From NCBI GenBank assembly GCA_009823395.1, contig CM020510.1:19602273-19666272 (forward strand): 64,000 bases of DNA. Direction: 5' to 3'. A program made the position numbers and the translations under genes. The stretch comes from Thamnaconus septentrionalis. Taxonomy: Eukaryota; Chordata; Actinopteri; Tetraodontiformes; Monacanthidae. How positions within the stretch are numbered: position 1 is the first letter of the stretch; the number at the start of each line of letters is the position of its first letter. The notes under the pieces were generated by a model. The model saw only the letters and a program-made list of their open reading frames with translations, ran no database searches and was not told the origin of the DNA. Of this stretch, positions 1-13,236 are shown one piece after another.

Positions 1-99
1 TATTTACAGCCTCCTGCTACACCTCGTGACTTTGGAAAGGGAACAAAAACAAACAAACGGCTACTAGGAAGTCTGACGGTGGCCGGGGGAAAGCGGGCT

Positions 100-235
100 G
101 TCGTCACTAACCTGGCAGAGGTGTTTCGCCCATTTGTGACATCACAAAGGCTCCACTTTTTGAAAAGTGGAGCGAGCGAAAGAGGTGAAGAATTTCACCA
201 TGTTTGTCGTTTCAAACGCTGGCAGGGGGAATCGG
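100..235 (+). repeat. Dispersed repeat, copy A (palindrome followed by hairpin)
   Basis: This stretch shares a layout with 21,204-21,305: a GTCGTCA block, then CAGAGGTG, then a palindrome reading TTTGTGACATCACAAAGG, then at once a short hairpin (here CTCCACTTT with AAAGTGGAG). The hairpin sequences differ but both keep their pairing. It is probably an interspersed repeat. The family is not recognised and the outer ends are not defined. Confidence 0.4.
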
Positions 236-1578
236 AGAATTTCTCACGACACGCAAACCTTCCAACCGCCGCCGCCGCGTTTGGCTCCCTCGTTAGTGAG
301 CGCCGAGGAGCGGCGAGGTTTCCCCTTGTGGTGAGGCCAGTAGCAGGTGGCGCAGCGAGCCATGTGCGCTCTGTGTGAACGCCGGGCTTGTTTGGATAGT
401 TATAGCGGGGCTCTCTGTGTGAAGCTGGCTCGGGGCGGGGAGACAGAAATAGCCTCGCGCTCTCCAAAACCACCACACTGCCGCCAGATCTGGGAGCTGC
501 TGATGCAAATTTCCATTAGGGGCGGCGGCGAACGGAACACGCAATTGGGACGTAAAGTTTCTCAGAGCATCCGCGGCCTAATTCCCCCGGAGGACGCTTC
601 TGTTTTAACACACACATACAAAAACATGCATCTCTGCACCAAAGTGCCTTCAACTCAGGCTAAAATGAGCAACAGTGTCTTTTTTTTCCCCCCCCCCATC
701 AGGGTCTCGAACGCCCAACGCGCCTCCCAGTGCATTAAGCTGTCACACCTGATCAATACATGGGGGCTTTTTTCCCACCTTAGAGACAGACAGCAGGCGG
801 ATTCTCACTGCGTTCCGCAGTCACGTGGGGCGCAGAAGATTAATTTTAGATATGCGGAGCTCGCATGGGAACGCAGCATTGCAACAAAGAAGAGAAGAAA
901 AATGCAATAAATAGGATGACGGAGGATAAATCCAACAGCACATACCTCCACGTTTGCTGCCATGCTGTGCGTTTAGGACTATGCTTCCCATCAGCCACTG
1001 CAGAGACTCTTCATGCTGGCACTTTTTTTTTTTTTTTTTTTTTAACAGGTCCAGGACGCTCCAGCCGTTACGTAAGTGCCCGCTTCCCCTCTCCAGTTAA
1101 CTTTCCTATTCTGGGATGGGATGATTTGAAAGAGGTACACCTTCCACGTCTCTCCCACTTCATCTCTACATCTGGAGCATTAGCGATAGCTCCGCCCCGC
1201 TCTCGTTGCTCCTCAGCCAATCTGCGGCTGGCTGAGCCCCGAAGGGACTTCAGGGGGGGGTGATGTTTGGTGGGCAGCTTGCAGACACGTGTCCCCTGTC
1301 ACCTCGCCATCCTGAACCTTGACGTCTCAGCGTACCTGATGCAAAAAAAATTTAAAGCCACCTGCCACTTGGTCAAGTGCTGTTTTCTGGAATTTAAAGG
1401 CGGGATGAGGAAATGAACCAAGGCTTTATTTCAAAGGTGCGAGTAAAAAAAAACAAAACACTTTTGAGAGTCTGCAGACCAACAACACTGGCAACACTGG
1501 CGTGCACATCACAATAGCTTTCACATCCAAACAAGGCATCGCAGCTGGGACTGGCACCGCCAGGGCACCAGTGGCACA

Positions 1579-1615
<37 letters not shown>

Positions 1616-2580
1616 TGCGTTTGTGAATAGTGGGGCAGAGAGGTCACTTGTGTCCCACATTCTACAGTTAATCTTTTTTTATTTTATATCTTACACACAA
1701 TCTCCACTCCCTCTCTCTCTCTCTCTCTCTCTCACACCCACACACACACACACACACTCACAATCACATGCACACCTAAATAGGCCACAGCACACAAAGC
1801 TTTTCCATTAATCTTGGCGCCTGTGTGCAGCAATAATCACTCTCATTCTTAAGAAAACTCGGATTTAGAGATCAAGTTCTTCCTCTGGGCTCGGTGCGGA
1901 GCAGATTAATGAGCTCAAGGACTCGACACACCGCGAGCGGTGTTACTTTTCAGGCCGCACAATACCTGTCATTTCACATATTATAGCCCGTCTGAATATC
2001 TACACCCATCTGGACCGATACTGGGATCGCACCGGCGGCTCGCTTCAACGGGAGCGAGAGGAACAAAGCGGAGAGGAATTCAGCAGAGATTCACTGTTTC
2101 GCCTATGGGAGGAAGACCTAAATGTAGCCTGATCCCAATCTTAATAGCTCGCTCTACAAGAGTGCCAACTTACACAGCGGTAATGACTACCAGCAGACCC
2201 AAATAGCATCAGGTCGGCACGCATGCCCGCCTCGGGAGCAGCACAGCGGGGGAGTCTCGCTTGAAATCCCCCACTTTTTTGCTTCTTCTCCTTCTTAAAA
2301 CGGGGCATCGCATGTTCCGATCGGGCCTGGACACGAGAGGGCGAGTGAAGGCGGCAGGGCAGCAGGCGAGGGATGCTACTTCCTGTGGCCCTCATCCCCC
2401 GCTTTAATCCTCGGCCCCGAACGTCGCAGTGCATGCGAAAGGGCTGACAGCGCCCGAGGGATGGAGAGCCTTTACACACAGGACCCACGCAAACAAACAC
2501 ACACATGTCCAATGCGCTGTGATGCTCATATCAAGCACTGTAGGCTGACAGTGGAGTGATGCGAGTGAGTTTCCGCTAAG
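236..2580. other. Non-coding stretch, GC-rich, with microsatellites
   Basis: No coding exon is recognised. The open frames here cross poly-T, TG and CT/CA tracts and look like chance. The part from about 240 to 600 is CpG-rich. Simple repeats are at 1,023-1,043 (poly-T), 1,580-1,618 (TG) and 1,709-1,757 (CT then CA). Confidence 0.6.
1580..1618. repeat. (TG)n microsatellite
   Basis: An almost pure GT run. A CT tract and a CA tract follow within 140 bp (1,709-1,757). Confidence 0.95.
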
Positions 2581-2619
2581 CAGTCCTTGTTTACAGTGAG
2601 GAGTCAGCAGGGACGAGTC

Positions 2620-2620
<1 letters not shown>

Positions 2621-2680
<60 letters not shown>
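2621..2680 (+). repeat. (CAG)20 trinucleotide repeat
   Basis: Sixty bases of uninterrupted CAG on the plus strand, followed 25 bp later by a GT run (about 2,706-2,728). The frames across it give poly-Ala or poly-Cys with no splice sites or conserved flanks, so it is treated as non-coding. Confidence 0.97.
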
Positions 2681-2681
<1 letters not shown>

Positions 2682-2728
2682 GACCAACAAACACAGCTGG
2701 GAGTGTGTGTGCGTGTGTGTGTGTGTGT

Positions 2729-5700
2729 TTGCGGTAGCAGCTAAATGTGATTTAGCGATGTGTGGGAGGGGTCACGGACACTGTGCCTTCCAGAGGGCAG
2801 GGCAGGGGGAACAGCGCCACCTGCTGCTTGTAAACCAGGGTGGAGGGAGCTTCACTGTTTAATTGTCAAAAGCATAAAACACAGGCACGCACTCATTTCC
2901 CCATGGAGAACACATACAAATGCCCATATATGGGCATAAATTCCAATAGAAATCCGATAAATTCTTACTAATTCACTGTACAGCAGTGGATGCAAGTTTT
3001 TGGGGGAAAAAAATTGTGTTGCAGCCATATATTTTCAGAACATTTAAAATTACATATTTACATTACATTTAAAATTTTTGAGAGTGTAACATTTTATGGG
3101 TGTCCAAAAACTTCTTTACCGCCATATTACTGTATATGATGCATATAAAACCACTGGAGCTCATCCAAGAACAATTCCAAACCTGTGAGGCACTCAGCAG
3201 CCAAGCAGTAAAGCCCAAATCAGATACACATTTTCTGTAAATGAGTTTAGAAAAATGGATTTGAAAAAAAAAAAACCCAAAAACGGTGGCGTCCCTCAGA
3301 AGCAGATACCCGCCACCTCTGCAGGAACATAAATAATGTTCCACAATAGCAAAGGAACAAGGGACGCTGGATACGCTGAAGCTGCACTTCCTACACTTCC
3401 TCCCCCATTCAATTAAGACGCTTTATCTGACACAGAGCGATTCCTGTTGGAAAGCAACTAAAGCATTAAGCACTTTGTTTTTTCCCCCCCCTAAAGAGGC
3501 GTCGCGCTACAACAAAGGCTGGTGAGGTGGGGCCACTTAGAGAAAGCAGAGCTGCTTTTAGGGATTTGCCGAGAGGAATTCCTTTGTTCCTTTAATTCTG
3601 TTTTATAGGAGCCTTGCTAACACTCGCAGTCAGCCATCTATGATGTGAAAAGTCGCGTATGGGCCATGTTTGGTCAGGTGGGTCCTCTCAGCTTTAATAT
3701 CCACTGAAACAAAGCAACTCACATCAACTCTGTCGGGGTTCCAGTACGTCCAAAAGTTGAGTTTATTTTAGTAATCGTTCCTTCAAACGACTACAATAAA
3801 AATACAGAAAACTGTGGAAAAAATGCAATTATTTCCATATGAAAGCGGGTTTCAATTGTGCTTTTTTTTTTCCACAGTCCTGTTTGTATATTCTCAGCAA
3901 ACGTCTGAAATGCACCATTAGCAGAATGGAATTAGCTGGCGTTACGCAGCACGTTAACCTGCGAGCGCAGCATCAAGCAGATTTAACGCTCAACAAAATC
4001 AGCTCAAACAAGTGGCTGAAATTACCCTTCAAAATAAAATGACCTCGCTTCCCCTCAACACGCTGTAAATAAAATCTTATCTTCCTGTAGCGGAGACTTA
4101 TCGCGCTAATGAAGTGTGCAGTTGCCTGTTGGTTTGCACTGGAATCCAACCGCAAAAGCAAATTACGCCGGAGGCCCACAGGCACAGACGTGCAACTTCG
4201 TTTTCATTTAGAGCTGGCGTGTCGAACCCAAACAGAGACGACGGGAGGGGGTGGGAGACAAAAAAACCTGTGAAACAAAGGCCGACAGCAGAAGGAACAC
4301 TTCCAACATCTGCAGGGCGCTGAACTCCGACTGGGGCGGCCGGGTGAGAGGAAGTCGGCGGGTTGTTGTGTGGCCTTGTTATTGCACACTTGAATTCCAG
4401 GCCGTCTCACTCCCAGATTACATAAACACACAACCACCTTGTGCGAACGTTGACTCCTGCCAGGTTCCTTATCGTAATACCACCGCCGAGGAGGAGGAGG
4501 AGGAGGAGGGCGAAGTCGGTTCCACAGATCTGCCGAAACACTGTTTGCATTGTGTCTCCGGCAAACTGGCTCGGAGAGATGACATCAGCGTCTGGGTCCT
4601 CGCCGAAGACGGAGAGCAGGTTCGCTATTCTCAGACGCAACAACGGCGGATTAAGGAAACCGCTGTGCTGCGGGCCGCCGCCCCCGGGACAAGTAGAATC
4701 GGAGGTTAACCGTTCATTACATCATGTTTGATGTGCGTGAAAAAAAAAAAAAAGTTTGACTAAAGGCTCAGTTTGCACCACAGGCATAAAAAAATACATG
4801 CCTGGGGGATAATCTGGGGATTGTAAAAGCTCTCATCTTTGCCCTTGAATTAGCATTAACACGCGGGGTCATGTTAAAGATTTTGCCCCGGAAAGATTAT
4901 TTAATGTAGCCAAAATTCAAGCGCAATGGAATTAAACTACAAATGCCGAGTCTGTGCCAGACAGACGGGTTTTACTCGCCACCAAGCCTTTGATGCAGGG
5001 TGTGATCCAGTCCAAATACCTGCTGTCAGTAACCTGAAGCTTGACGAGTGGCTAGAGGTGGCTGATTCAGCAGGTAGAGCCGGTATTTCACTCCCTGCAG
5101 TGGCGGTGGTGGTTTAATGAAAGGCCACACCTGCCTATCAATCAAGGTGTCGTTGGGCGGGACAATGGAAGTCATTGTCTTTTTCTGTTTTTCGTTACCA
5201 AAGGCTCGCAGGGTCCAGGAGTTGCTCAGTATTCAAGACTGCACAGTGAGCAGATAGTATTTTTTTCGGATACCAGGATCCATCACACCACAGTACCTCC
5301 TACTACTGCATGAATATATTATATATATTTTTTTATATAATAAAATAATGCATGTTAATGTATACTTGTATATACATAATATTTTTTATTTATATAATGT
5401 ATCCTTGTATAGATATTTTTATTTTATTTTACCACGAGTTGCATTTTTTTTGCACATTTTTTTTTTTTTTTTTAGTTTTGTTGACTGTCTTCTCGTTTTG
5501 TTTTTGTTTTTTAGCAAAGTAGAGAGAACGAAGATAAACCAGAATCAAATTCCCTGTTTGGCATGCACAATCCTGGCCAATAAAGCTGAACTCCCGACAC
5601 AGGCCAGGTGAGACGGGAGGAAGGTCAAGAGACGGGTGAGCTGAGCAGTGTGGGCAGACTGCCACGATAACCATACAACGGCTTCATGTTTCCCCCCCCG

Positions 5701-6604
5701 AAATAATAAAGAGTTATGATGTTTTGTCTGGTTCGGGTGTTTGTCAAACACAAACAGGGCCTAAATTCTCCTGCCAGGAAGGTGCTGGGTCAACTCCCTG
5801 GCGACTACTGTGTGCTTTTAGCAGCATCACCGAAGGTCAGCAACCTTTTGTTGACTCTCGAGAGGACCTCCACCGTGAGGACCAACTGCGAACTCAGGGC
5901 TGAGAAGCTAATGAGCAGGTTAGCAGCACAGGAACCTAGTGGAGCTGTTGTGTCTGGTGGTCGCCCTGCTAGAAAATAGAGCCTTTAACCTGAACTTCCA
6001 AGTGCAGGTACTTTAGTTTGGCCGCATCAAATGAGAGAACTGCCAGTAAAAGCCTGTTGATCCATTGCAGGCATGCTTCACCCGGCCAGCTGTTTGTGTA
6101 GATGTCACAGCGGCATAAAAGCAGGTCAACTGGGCAGGTTTTAGCACCTCTGAGGTGGCAGCTGAAGCATGAGTCAGGAAGAGGGATCAAGAAGACAAGA
6201 ACAAGAGTTTTCTTGTTAACGTCATAAGTGCTGAGGCATTTGAGATATTTCAAGAAATGTAAACATTTATCGCAGTTGGGTGAAAGATACAAAAAACAAT
6301 ATTGGCTATAAAATGTGGTTGTTACCGATACATAATCAGTGTATTTAAGTCACAATTAGATATTATTAAGAGTTGATTAGTATTGAAACATACAGTGATA
6401 CATTTGGCCAAAACAATGCTCTTGAAGTAATATTTGTTAATATTTCTTTCACTTAACAAAAGCTTTTAGTGTCATTAGCACCACCTAATTCATTAAATGG
6501 TGTTTGTTGCATTAGAGTTCTTATGTGAACTGATAACTGTCATACAATATAATTTGAAATTTTAATTAAAATAACACTGCTATTGCCATGCAAAAACATC
6601 TCAA
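2729..6604. other. Non-coding stretch, nothing recognised
   Basis: No gene, RNA gene or classifiable repeat is seen. There are short homopolymers (for example poly-A near 4,740), a GAG/GGA tract near 4,490-4,510, and an AT-rich block at about 5,310-5,480 with T runs. Confidence 0.55.
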
Positions 6605-7048
6605 CTAGGAATGTTAACAATAAATCGATTAATTGTTGATTAAGAATTTAATCGATTAAATTAAATTAGTCGCAATTAATTCAACACTTTTTGCACGGGT
6701 AGTTAATATCATTATAACAGTGTAGTGGCAGGAAAGAGCAGTTCACCTGTAGATACTGTGATGGTCATAATATACCCAGAACAAGTTGACTTTTAAAGAA
6801 CTTTATTAAATTAAAGTCAACTTAAAGTCAGAGGATAAATGTTTAGGGTGTTTTTACTTTTCTCTACTGTAAAAATGGGTCACATTGGACCCTCAACATT
6901 ATTTAAGGGTAAAGAATGCGTTCCTTACACATTTTTCATTGTGAAATCTAGGTTCACAGCAAAATTTGCCGCTTATCAATTCATCGTTAATCGATCGAAG
7001 TCAATCAACTAACGATTAATGGATTAATCGATAATTTGCATCCCTAAC
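6605..7048. mobile_element. Non-autonomous DNA transposon (MITE, hAT-like)
   Basis: The two ends are imperfect inverted repeats: TAGGAATG with a run of ATCGATTAAT-type sequence on the left, and ATTAATCGATAATTTGCATCCCTA on the right in reverse. The interior has no coding capacity. The ATCGATTAATC-rich ends resemble common fish MITEs. I could not find a clean target-site duplication, so the superfamily is a guess. Confidence 0.5.
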
Positions 7049-8709
7049 TCAGCGTGTGTTGAGTATTTTTTTTTCCTCAACTCAGAACCCAAAATGTAGT
7101 GGATGGTCTTGATGGCGCCATGCTTTATGTTGTGTAAACAGGGAACAGTACCGTGAGGGGGGCTTTTCCTCTGGTCGATTTGGCATATTTTTTTTAAAAA
7201 GGACCAGTGTGTTTTGAAACTGAATCACAGTGCAAATGACATCAGCAAATTCTTCAATAAAGGAAAAAAGGGATCCACAGGCAGACATGAATCAGTGATG
7301 CTCAGCAGATGAAACACAGTACATACTGGGTGGGTCCGGACCAGCCTGAGCTTCAACATCAACTACACATAATTGTCCCCTTCCTCCTTCTCCCTCCATC
7401 TGTTCCCGTCCTCCCGGATATAATCTGCTTCTCTAATCTGGATGCCCAAACACAGCAAGAGAGGTACACACACACACACGCAAGCGCGCACGCGCACAGA
7501 CACTGAGACACACAAATAGGATGCATTGCCAATGATGACTTTAACAACACAAAGCACTCTTTCAAACACACTGTGGCTGCAAATGGCCAATAAACATGGA
7601 CCCCTTATAAGCTGACATCCATCCATCTCATACATATTTGATCACTGATATACTCTGCTAGGATTAAACCATACAATATGCATATTGCAAAGGGTGAACC
7701 TGGACCAACGACTCTTCGTACTGGATGACCTTGGGCCATCACCGTCTGCACATTACCTTAACCAGGTAGGGCAGTGATGATCAGCACCAGTAGACTAGTA
7801 GGTACTACAACTGGCAACTAGGAAGTCGATCATCTCCCTGGTCATTAAACAATCCAACACATTGGTTTTCTGTCGCAAAGTTGACATGGTGCTCTGTCTA
7901 TCTCTGAGGATAAACAGTCTTTTTAAAAATGCACCTCACTTGCTTCTTACGATCCTCATAATTCATCTCAAGATGCTCTAAAACTACTTTTCACAGTGGA
8001 AATACTCCAATCCCGTATTTTCACATTTCACATTTGTATTGCCTTTCCTTAAATTACGCTTTTTCATTTTTCATTAATACTCGTGACACAACAATGTTTC
8101 CCCATGTGGATGGATAAAACAAGTCAACTGTTGTGCAGCATACAGACAAGTAGAAACTAAGAAAAAATGATGAGGGGAAAGTAGAATTCTGTTGAATTTG
8201 TAACAGCTTTAAATGAATAACATTTGACTGGAGAGCACGTTACGAGTGTCAAGGCTTGTGGATAAACTGATGATATTTTCACCTAAAAAAAACCCTGCAC
8301 GTTTGCATAAAATGGAATGGATGTGTGCATTCAGTGAGTGTAAGCGTTCTAAAAGCCTTTCCCAATATGCTCCCTCACTCACATATGAAATGAACAGCAG
8401 CAAGGTGAGTGACAGTGTGTGATGGAGCTGTGACAACCGTGAACGCAGTGCTCTCAAAGTGAAGGTTGAAACGCAGCCGTAAATGAGCCACAATCTTTTC
8501 TTTTCTTTTTTTGCTTCACACCTCAGATGTGTTAAAATATTCACCGTCAACATTTCCACCGAGCGTTACTGTTCAATTATCTATGAGCCAGAGAGAGAGA
8601 GAGAGAGGGGGCATAACAGACACTTACTGAGAGAAGGGTTTTTCTTTCAAAAAAAAAACAAAAAATGAAGCACTAGTCTTCACAAGTCAAAGAGTGTACT
8701 GTGCATGAA

Positions 8710-8734
8710 GTTCGTTCACCTCAGGTGAACGAAC
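8710..8734. repeat. Perfect 12-bp inverted repeat, 1-base spacer
   Basis: The arms GTTCGTTCACCT and AGGTGAACGAAC are exact reverse complements separated by one C. It could be a binding site for a dimeric factor, since each arm contains an AGGTGAAC-type element, or a chance hairpin. Confidence 0.9.
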
Positions 8735-9261
8735 TCAGAGAGAGACCAGGAACCCAGTAGGTTACACACAGAACCTGGCAAAATTCATTTGGGAATTAAT
8801 TTGATGAAAAGTCATAAACTGAGTTAGTTTCAGGTCGGAATTTCATTGACTAAAACCCAAATATGTTGGGTGAACATTCAGCTCATGTGACCTGAGCAGC
8901 TTGTCTGCATCCTCTATTGAGGAAACATGGCAGTTAAGAGATGTGATAGGAATTCCTGAAACCCACTTTCAATTGTTCTGCTTGCTTTGTTGACCTCTGC
9001 TTCTTCCGCTGGACACGTACCACCATCCTGTGACATGACTGCGCTCTCTATGTGACTTTGGCGACCCCATATTCATTGGAAACACACATATGTGAAGATC
9101 AGCGTCATATAATATACTGGAACAATTTTTTTACTACTATGTTTTTTAAACCATGGTTTTATTAGTTACGTTTTGCAAGTATTCATTATTTATTTATTGT
9201 TTATTAATTTAATTTGTATCGTGATAATAAAGGAATTCAATTCAATTCAATTCAATTGAAT

Positions 9262-9320
9262 TTCTGGACTGCGGGAGGTAGGTGAGTTAGGGAGGGAGAA
9301 CATGCAAACTCTATAAGGAC
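9262..9320 (-). mobile_element. Short L2-type LINE fragment
   Basis: GGGAGAACATGCAAACTC on the plus strand is the reverse complement of the GAGTTTGCATGTTCTCCC block found in the 3' region of common fish L2-type LINEs. Only a fragment is present, next to ATTCA repeats. Confidence 0.5.
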
Positions 9321-10740
9321 TAAAAACACAATCCTGGATCTGGGGATTGTGCAATCTCAGTTGGACCAAAAAAAAAAAAAGACGAAGAAAAACATCAACT
9401 TTACTGAGATAATCGTAAACGGGAGGTGTAATAAACTGGAGTGGGACTCCGGGAGGAGTCTCGCTCTGACAGAGCTGCAATCAGAAAGGCTCCGCTGCGT
9501 GAGTCGAGCCGAGCAGAACAGAGCAGACCAACCATCTCGGCTGACAAACAGCCTCGGGGTTCCCACTGCTGCTGGGGAACAGCAGGGACCAGGCCGCTGC
9601 GGCTCACAGATGACAGTAATGTGGGGGGAAGGATGTGGGTGAAGGGCAGGTTCGGAGGAATTAGTGACAGCTCGGAGCCGCGCACACACACACACACACA
9701 CACACACAGACAGACACACTGATGAGCATGGATCAGAAGACGAGAAGATCCGATAAATTTTTTAAAAAAACTAACAAACATACAAAAAAAAAAATTGGCC
9801 CGGCTCCATCTTTTACAGGCATGACCTCAAGGGAGCAGAAATTACCAGCTATGCCCGCGAGTCGCAACCCTCGAGTTCCAACATTCCAGCATTTCATTCA
9901 ACTCGAATCCTTTAGATACAAGCTCCTATATAACTGCCGCCGGGACCATAAAAATTCCTCAGGGAGGGTAAAAAGAAAAAATAATGCCTCCTCTGCATGC
10001 GTTGCAGAACCAGTCGTGTCATTCCGCCAGACGTTCACATTATAATCTCCATAAAGCAAAAATAGCAGATTTCTGTGACACAAAGTGACCGCAGCACATT
10101 GCTTAAGACTCCGGAGAGCAGAGTACATGTGAATACTGTGGCGGCAAACCAGACTGGAACCAACGGCAAAAAATAGTATGCAACAACGTCGAAACGTTGC
10201 AACGGACTTGCAGATAAAAGTCAGCGGGTGTGTTTAAATGTGCAGATATGCAGTTTGAAAGTGGATCGTAATCTGTGTGGGTCATGTTGTGCAGACCAGG
10301 CTGCAGCGTTAATCTGAGCTCACCATCTGTAACTAAAGAACAGGCAGCCCACTGTTGATGTTTGCTTTAACTGCTGTGTGTCTCTGCGTCTCTCTGTGTG
10401 TGTGTGTGTGTGTGCGCTTCTCCGACTTAAGCTGTAAACGCTGAATGTGTGCAACTGTGTTTTGTGTTCACTCTCACTCTCGTGTCTATTTGTCTGCCCG
10501 TGCCACCAGCAGCTGCGCTCCGCTAATAACAATAATCCAGCCGGCCACATCTGTGACGGAGGGAGAAGCGCGGCTCTGTCAGAGGAGGGCTGAATGAAAA
10601 TGTGTGTCACCTGACCACGGCAGTCGCCAACACACGAAACAGGATTAGGGCCACAAGAAGAGAAAAAAATAATTACAGGAAGGAGATTTTGTTATTTCCA
10701 TTGTTTCAATTTCGAGATTAGAGTAGAAATTTCAAGAGTA

Positions 10741-10926
10741 AAGTCAAAGTTTCGAGATTGAAATTTCAATTTCGTGAATCAAGTGAAATTTTGAGAAAAA
10801 AGTCAAAATTTCGAGATAAAAGTTTGAATTTCGTGAATCAAGTCAAATTTTCGAGAAAAAAGTCAAAATTTCGAGATAAAAGTTTGAATTTCGTGAATCA
10901 AGTCAAATTTTCGAGAAAAAAGTCAA
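10741..10926. repeat. 60-bp tandem repeat, three copies
   Basis: The blocks 10,801-10,860 and 10,861-10,920 are identical in all 60 bases. A diverged copy precedes them at 10,741-10,800. Each unit is itself built from repeats of an AAATTTCGAG/AAGTCAAA motif. A 78-codon frame runs through it, which is expected because 60 is a multiple of three. Confidence 0.95.
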
Positions 10927-12138
10927 ATAAAGTACAGATAAGAATTACAAAATCACCTCCAGTGATTTTTTTTATATCGCTCACTAAAAAGTGAGTAAAG
11001 TCTTATTTCAGGATACATTCCTCAGGAACCTAATAAAATTAGCATTAGGAAAATTTCACAGCTGCAAATTATGGGATGTTATGACAAGTCAGATGAAATA
11101 CTGTCTGTCACAAGTTGTTGGGATTTATTTCACATCTGTCTGCGAAAGAGCCAGTGGAAGTCATTTGGGAAGGGAAAGGTCCCTTCAGGAAAAACACTCA
11201 ATGTGATTATAAAAACTTTCTGTCAAATTCAATAAAGGTCAATCTGATTTATTTACTGCATCTAGAGCCAGCTGGCAACTGCTCAGTGTCTTCTTTTGAA
11301 GCCAGCAGCGCTACTCGACATGCGTCACTGCACCGGGGGTGAAACGCCTGGCCAAGGCGAGGGCCTTGGGCGCCACTCTCAGCTCTTTAAATGAGGAAAT
11401 GAAGTCCAGTTGGGATGAAATGAACCTCGCTGACTGACCGAACTCGTGCTGTGCCTCGGCGTTACGAGCTCAGAGACGCTCCACGTTTTGGGTTTTCTTC
11501 AACAGGCTTGCAGCTACAGCCTCAGTCGCCTCAAATGACTTGTCACAGTCTGACAAACAAAACGACAACAAATGTGAGGCGGGTCTTTGAAATTTCCGAC
11601 TCCCTATCTGAGCAATCCAGCTGCATCGCCAACTTTTATAAGATGATTTAAACGATGGAAAATTAACAATTTACATAAAGCCAGGTTTCTATTGTTGGGC
11701 ATCCAATGGCAGCCACAAGTACAAGTGACTTTTCTGTCTCCAAAAATAGAGTTAACCTTCATCCATCAGGATCAACTGTAGTATGGAAGAGATGTGTGCA
11801 TACAAAACCAAATTGTCAGATGAAGGGAGAACTAGATTGGCTCATGAGTTAACAAAAACACATATATTAGACTGGTTTGATTGGAAAGATAAAAAGATGA
11901 TGGATGTGGTTGTACATCAATGTGGCATTAAAACAAAGGATGAATAAAAAGATCTCCCCCCTTTTAAACAGACAACTTTCTCATGGAGGACAAACACTTA
12001 CTATAAAGTGCGACTGCAATCTTTGTTAAACAATGCACTTAATGTAATGAACCCTCAGCGGGTCTAACTGCAGCTTCCAGTGTGTGGCTCCCATTAGAGC
12101 TCAGAGGCAAACGCAGGCATCAGAGTGTCACATCCTGA

Positions 12139-12172
<34 letters not shown>

Positions 12173-12955
12173 ATGGCAGCTCCTGCATGAATGAAAGATT
12201 GCGCACACGTGAATACCAACGTGAAAAATGCACAACTCCTCGGAGGGACTTTTCCTTCTGGTTCCCTTCCACGACTCGGAGGCAGGAATCCGATTGCTGA
12301 CCTTAGTCTGAATTCTCAGGCCAGCTCTATTAATAGCGCAGACACAAGCAAGAGGCCGAGGAAGCGAGCGCAGAGACTCGCCGAGTCCGGGGCCTCTGGA
12401 CGCAGCCGGCTGTCGATTAGAAAGAAAAACAGGGTTCCCGAAAGTGGGTTTTCATTGTACGGCCACTGTGCAGTGTTTACTGGAAAAAAACTACAGCGCG
12501 GCTAAAAATAACACCCGCGGCGCAGAGCGCAGGCCCTTGAACGCCTCTTAAATGCCTCTGCACACGTTCTGGAACATAAATATATGCATTGGCGTGGAAA
12601 TGAAAGCTGACTTTTTTTTTTTTTTTTAAATAATAATGGCACAAGGCTCTGACATTTCCCACTAATGCTAATGCTGCAGGAGGAGGGTGCCCCTTTTTGG
12701 CACCACTCCCAGGGGAGAAGCTGGGCAGCGATGCGAGAAACAGAGAGACGGAGGGAGTGAGAGAGTGAGATGATGCTCAGAGCCGGAAAAAAAAAACTTT
12801 TGTCCACACGAACTCTAATGAAAACAGATATTTTGGCGAGAGCGGTGGAGACACGCAAGCTGTGAATGAGTCAGCAGCTCTCCCGAATTCAAAAACTCAG
12901 TCTTTGCTCCACTTCTGTTTTACTTTGAATACTTTCATTTAAAATCTTGATCTTC
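10927..12955. other. Non-coding stretch with a CTG tract
   Basis: No exon is recognised. A (CTG)n tract of about ten units lies at 12,140-12,171 and poly-T near 12,612-12,627. Confidence 0.55.
12140..12171 (+). repeat. (CTG)n trinucleotide repeat
   Basis: Ten uninterrupted CTG units plus two bases. No coding context is seen. Confidence 0.95.
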
Positions 12956-13236
12956 AACGTGGGACCTTGCTGTGTGGAGTTTGTTCTCCCTGTGTCTGCG
13001 TGGGTTCTCTGCATGGGTTCCTCCCACAGTCCAAAAACCCGCATGTGAGGTGAATTGGAAACCCTAAATTGTCCGTAGGTGTGTTTGTGAGTGCGAATGG
13101 TTGTTTGATTCTATGTGGCGACTTGCCCAGGGTGTCACCCTGCCTTTGCCCTGTGACAGCTGGGAGAGGCTCCAGCAGACCCTGTGACCCTGAGCTCAAG
13201 AAGAAGCGGGTATTGAAAATGGATGGATGGATCTTC
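12956..13236 (+). mobile_element. L2-type LINE 3' tail (or SINE with that tail)
   Basis: It contains the fish repeat blocks in order: GTGGAGTTTGTTCTCCCTG, CCTCCCACAGTCCAAA, AAATTGTCCGTAGGTG, GTGACAGCTGGGAGAGGCTCCAGCAG and a terminal ATGGATGG tail. Related tails occur at 38,494-38,640 and 55,000-55,130. It is 5'-truncated with no reverse transcriptase frame. Confidence 0.8.

Larger units (their letters stand above)
7049..10740. other. Non-coding stretch with small repeats
   Basis: No exon is recognised. The stretch holds a CA tract at 7,467-7,482, a GA tract at 8,591-8,609, a palindrome at 8,710-8,734, ATTCA repeats at about 9,235-9,256, a short LINE-like piece at 9,262-9,320, CA runs at 9,681-9,708 and a GT run near 10,396-10,412. 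Confidence 0.55.

Noticed and set aside
2404..2862. Poly-Cys and poly-Ala frames
   Set aside because: Made by the (CAG)20 repeat. No flanking conserved coding sequence.
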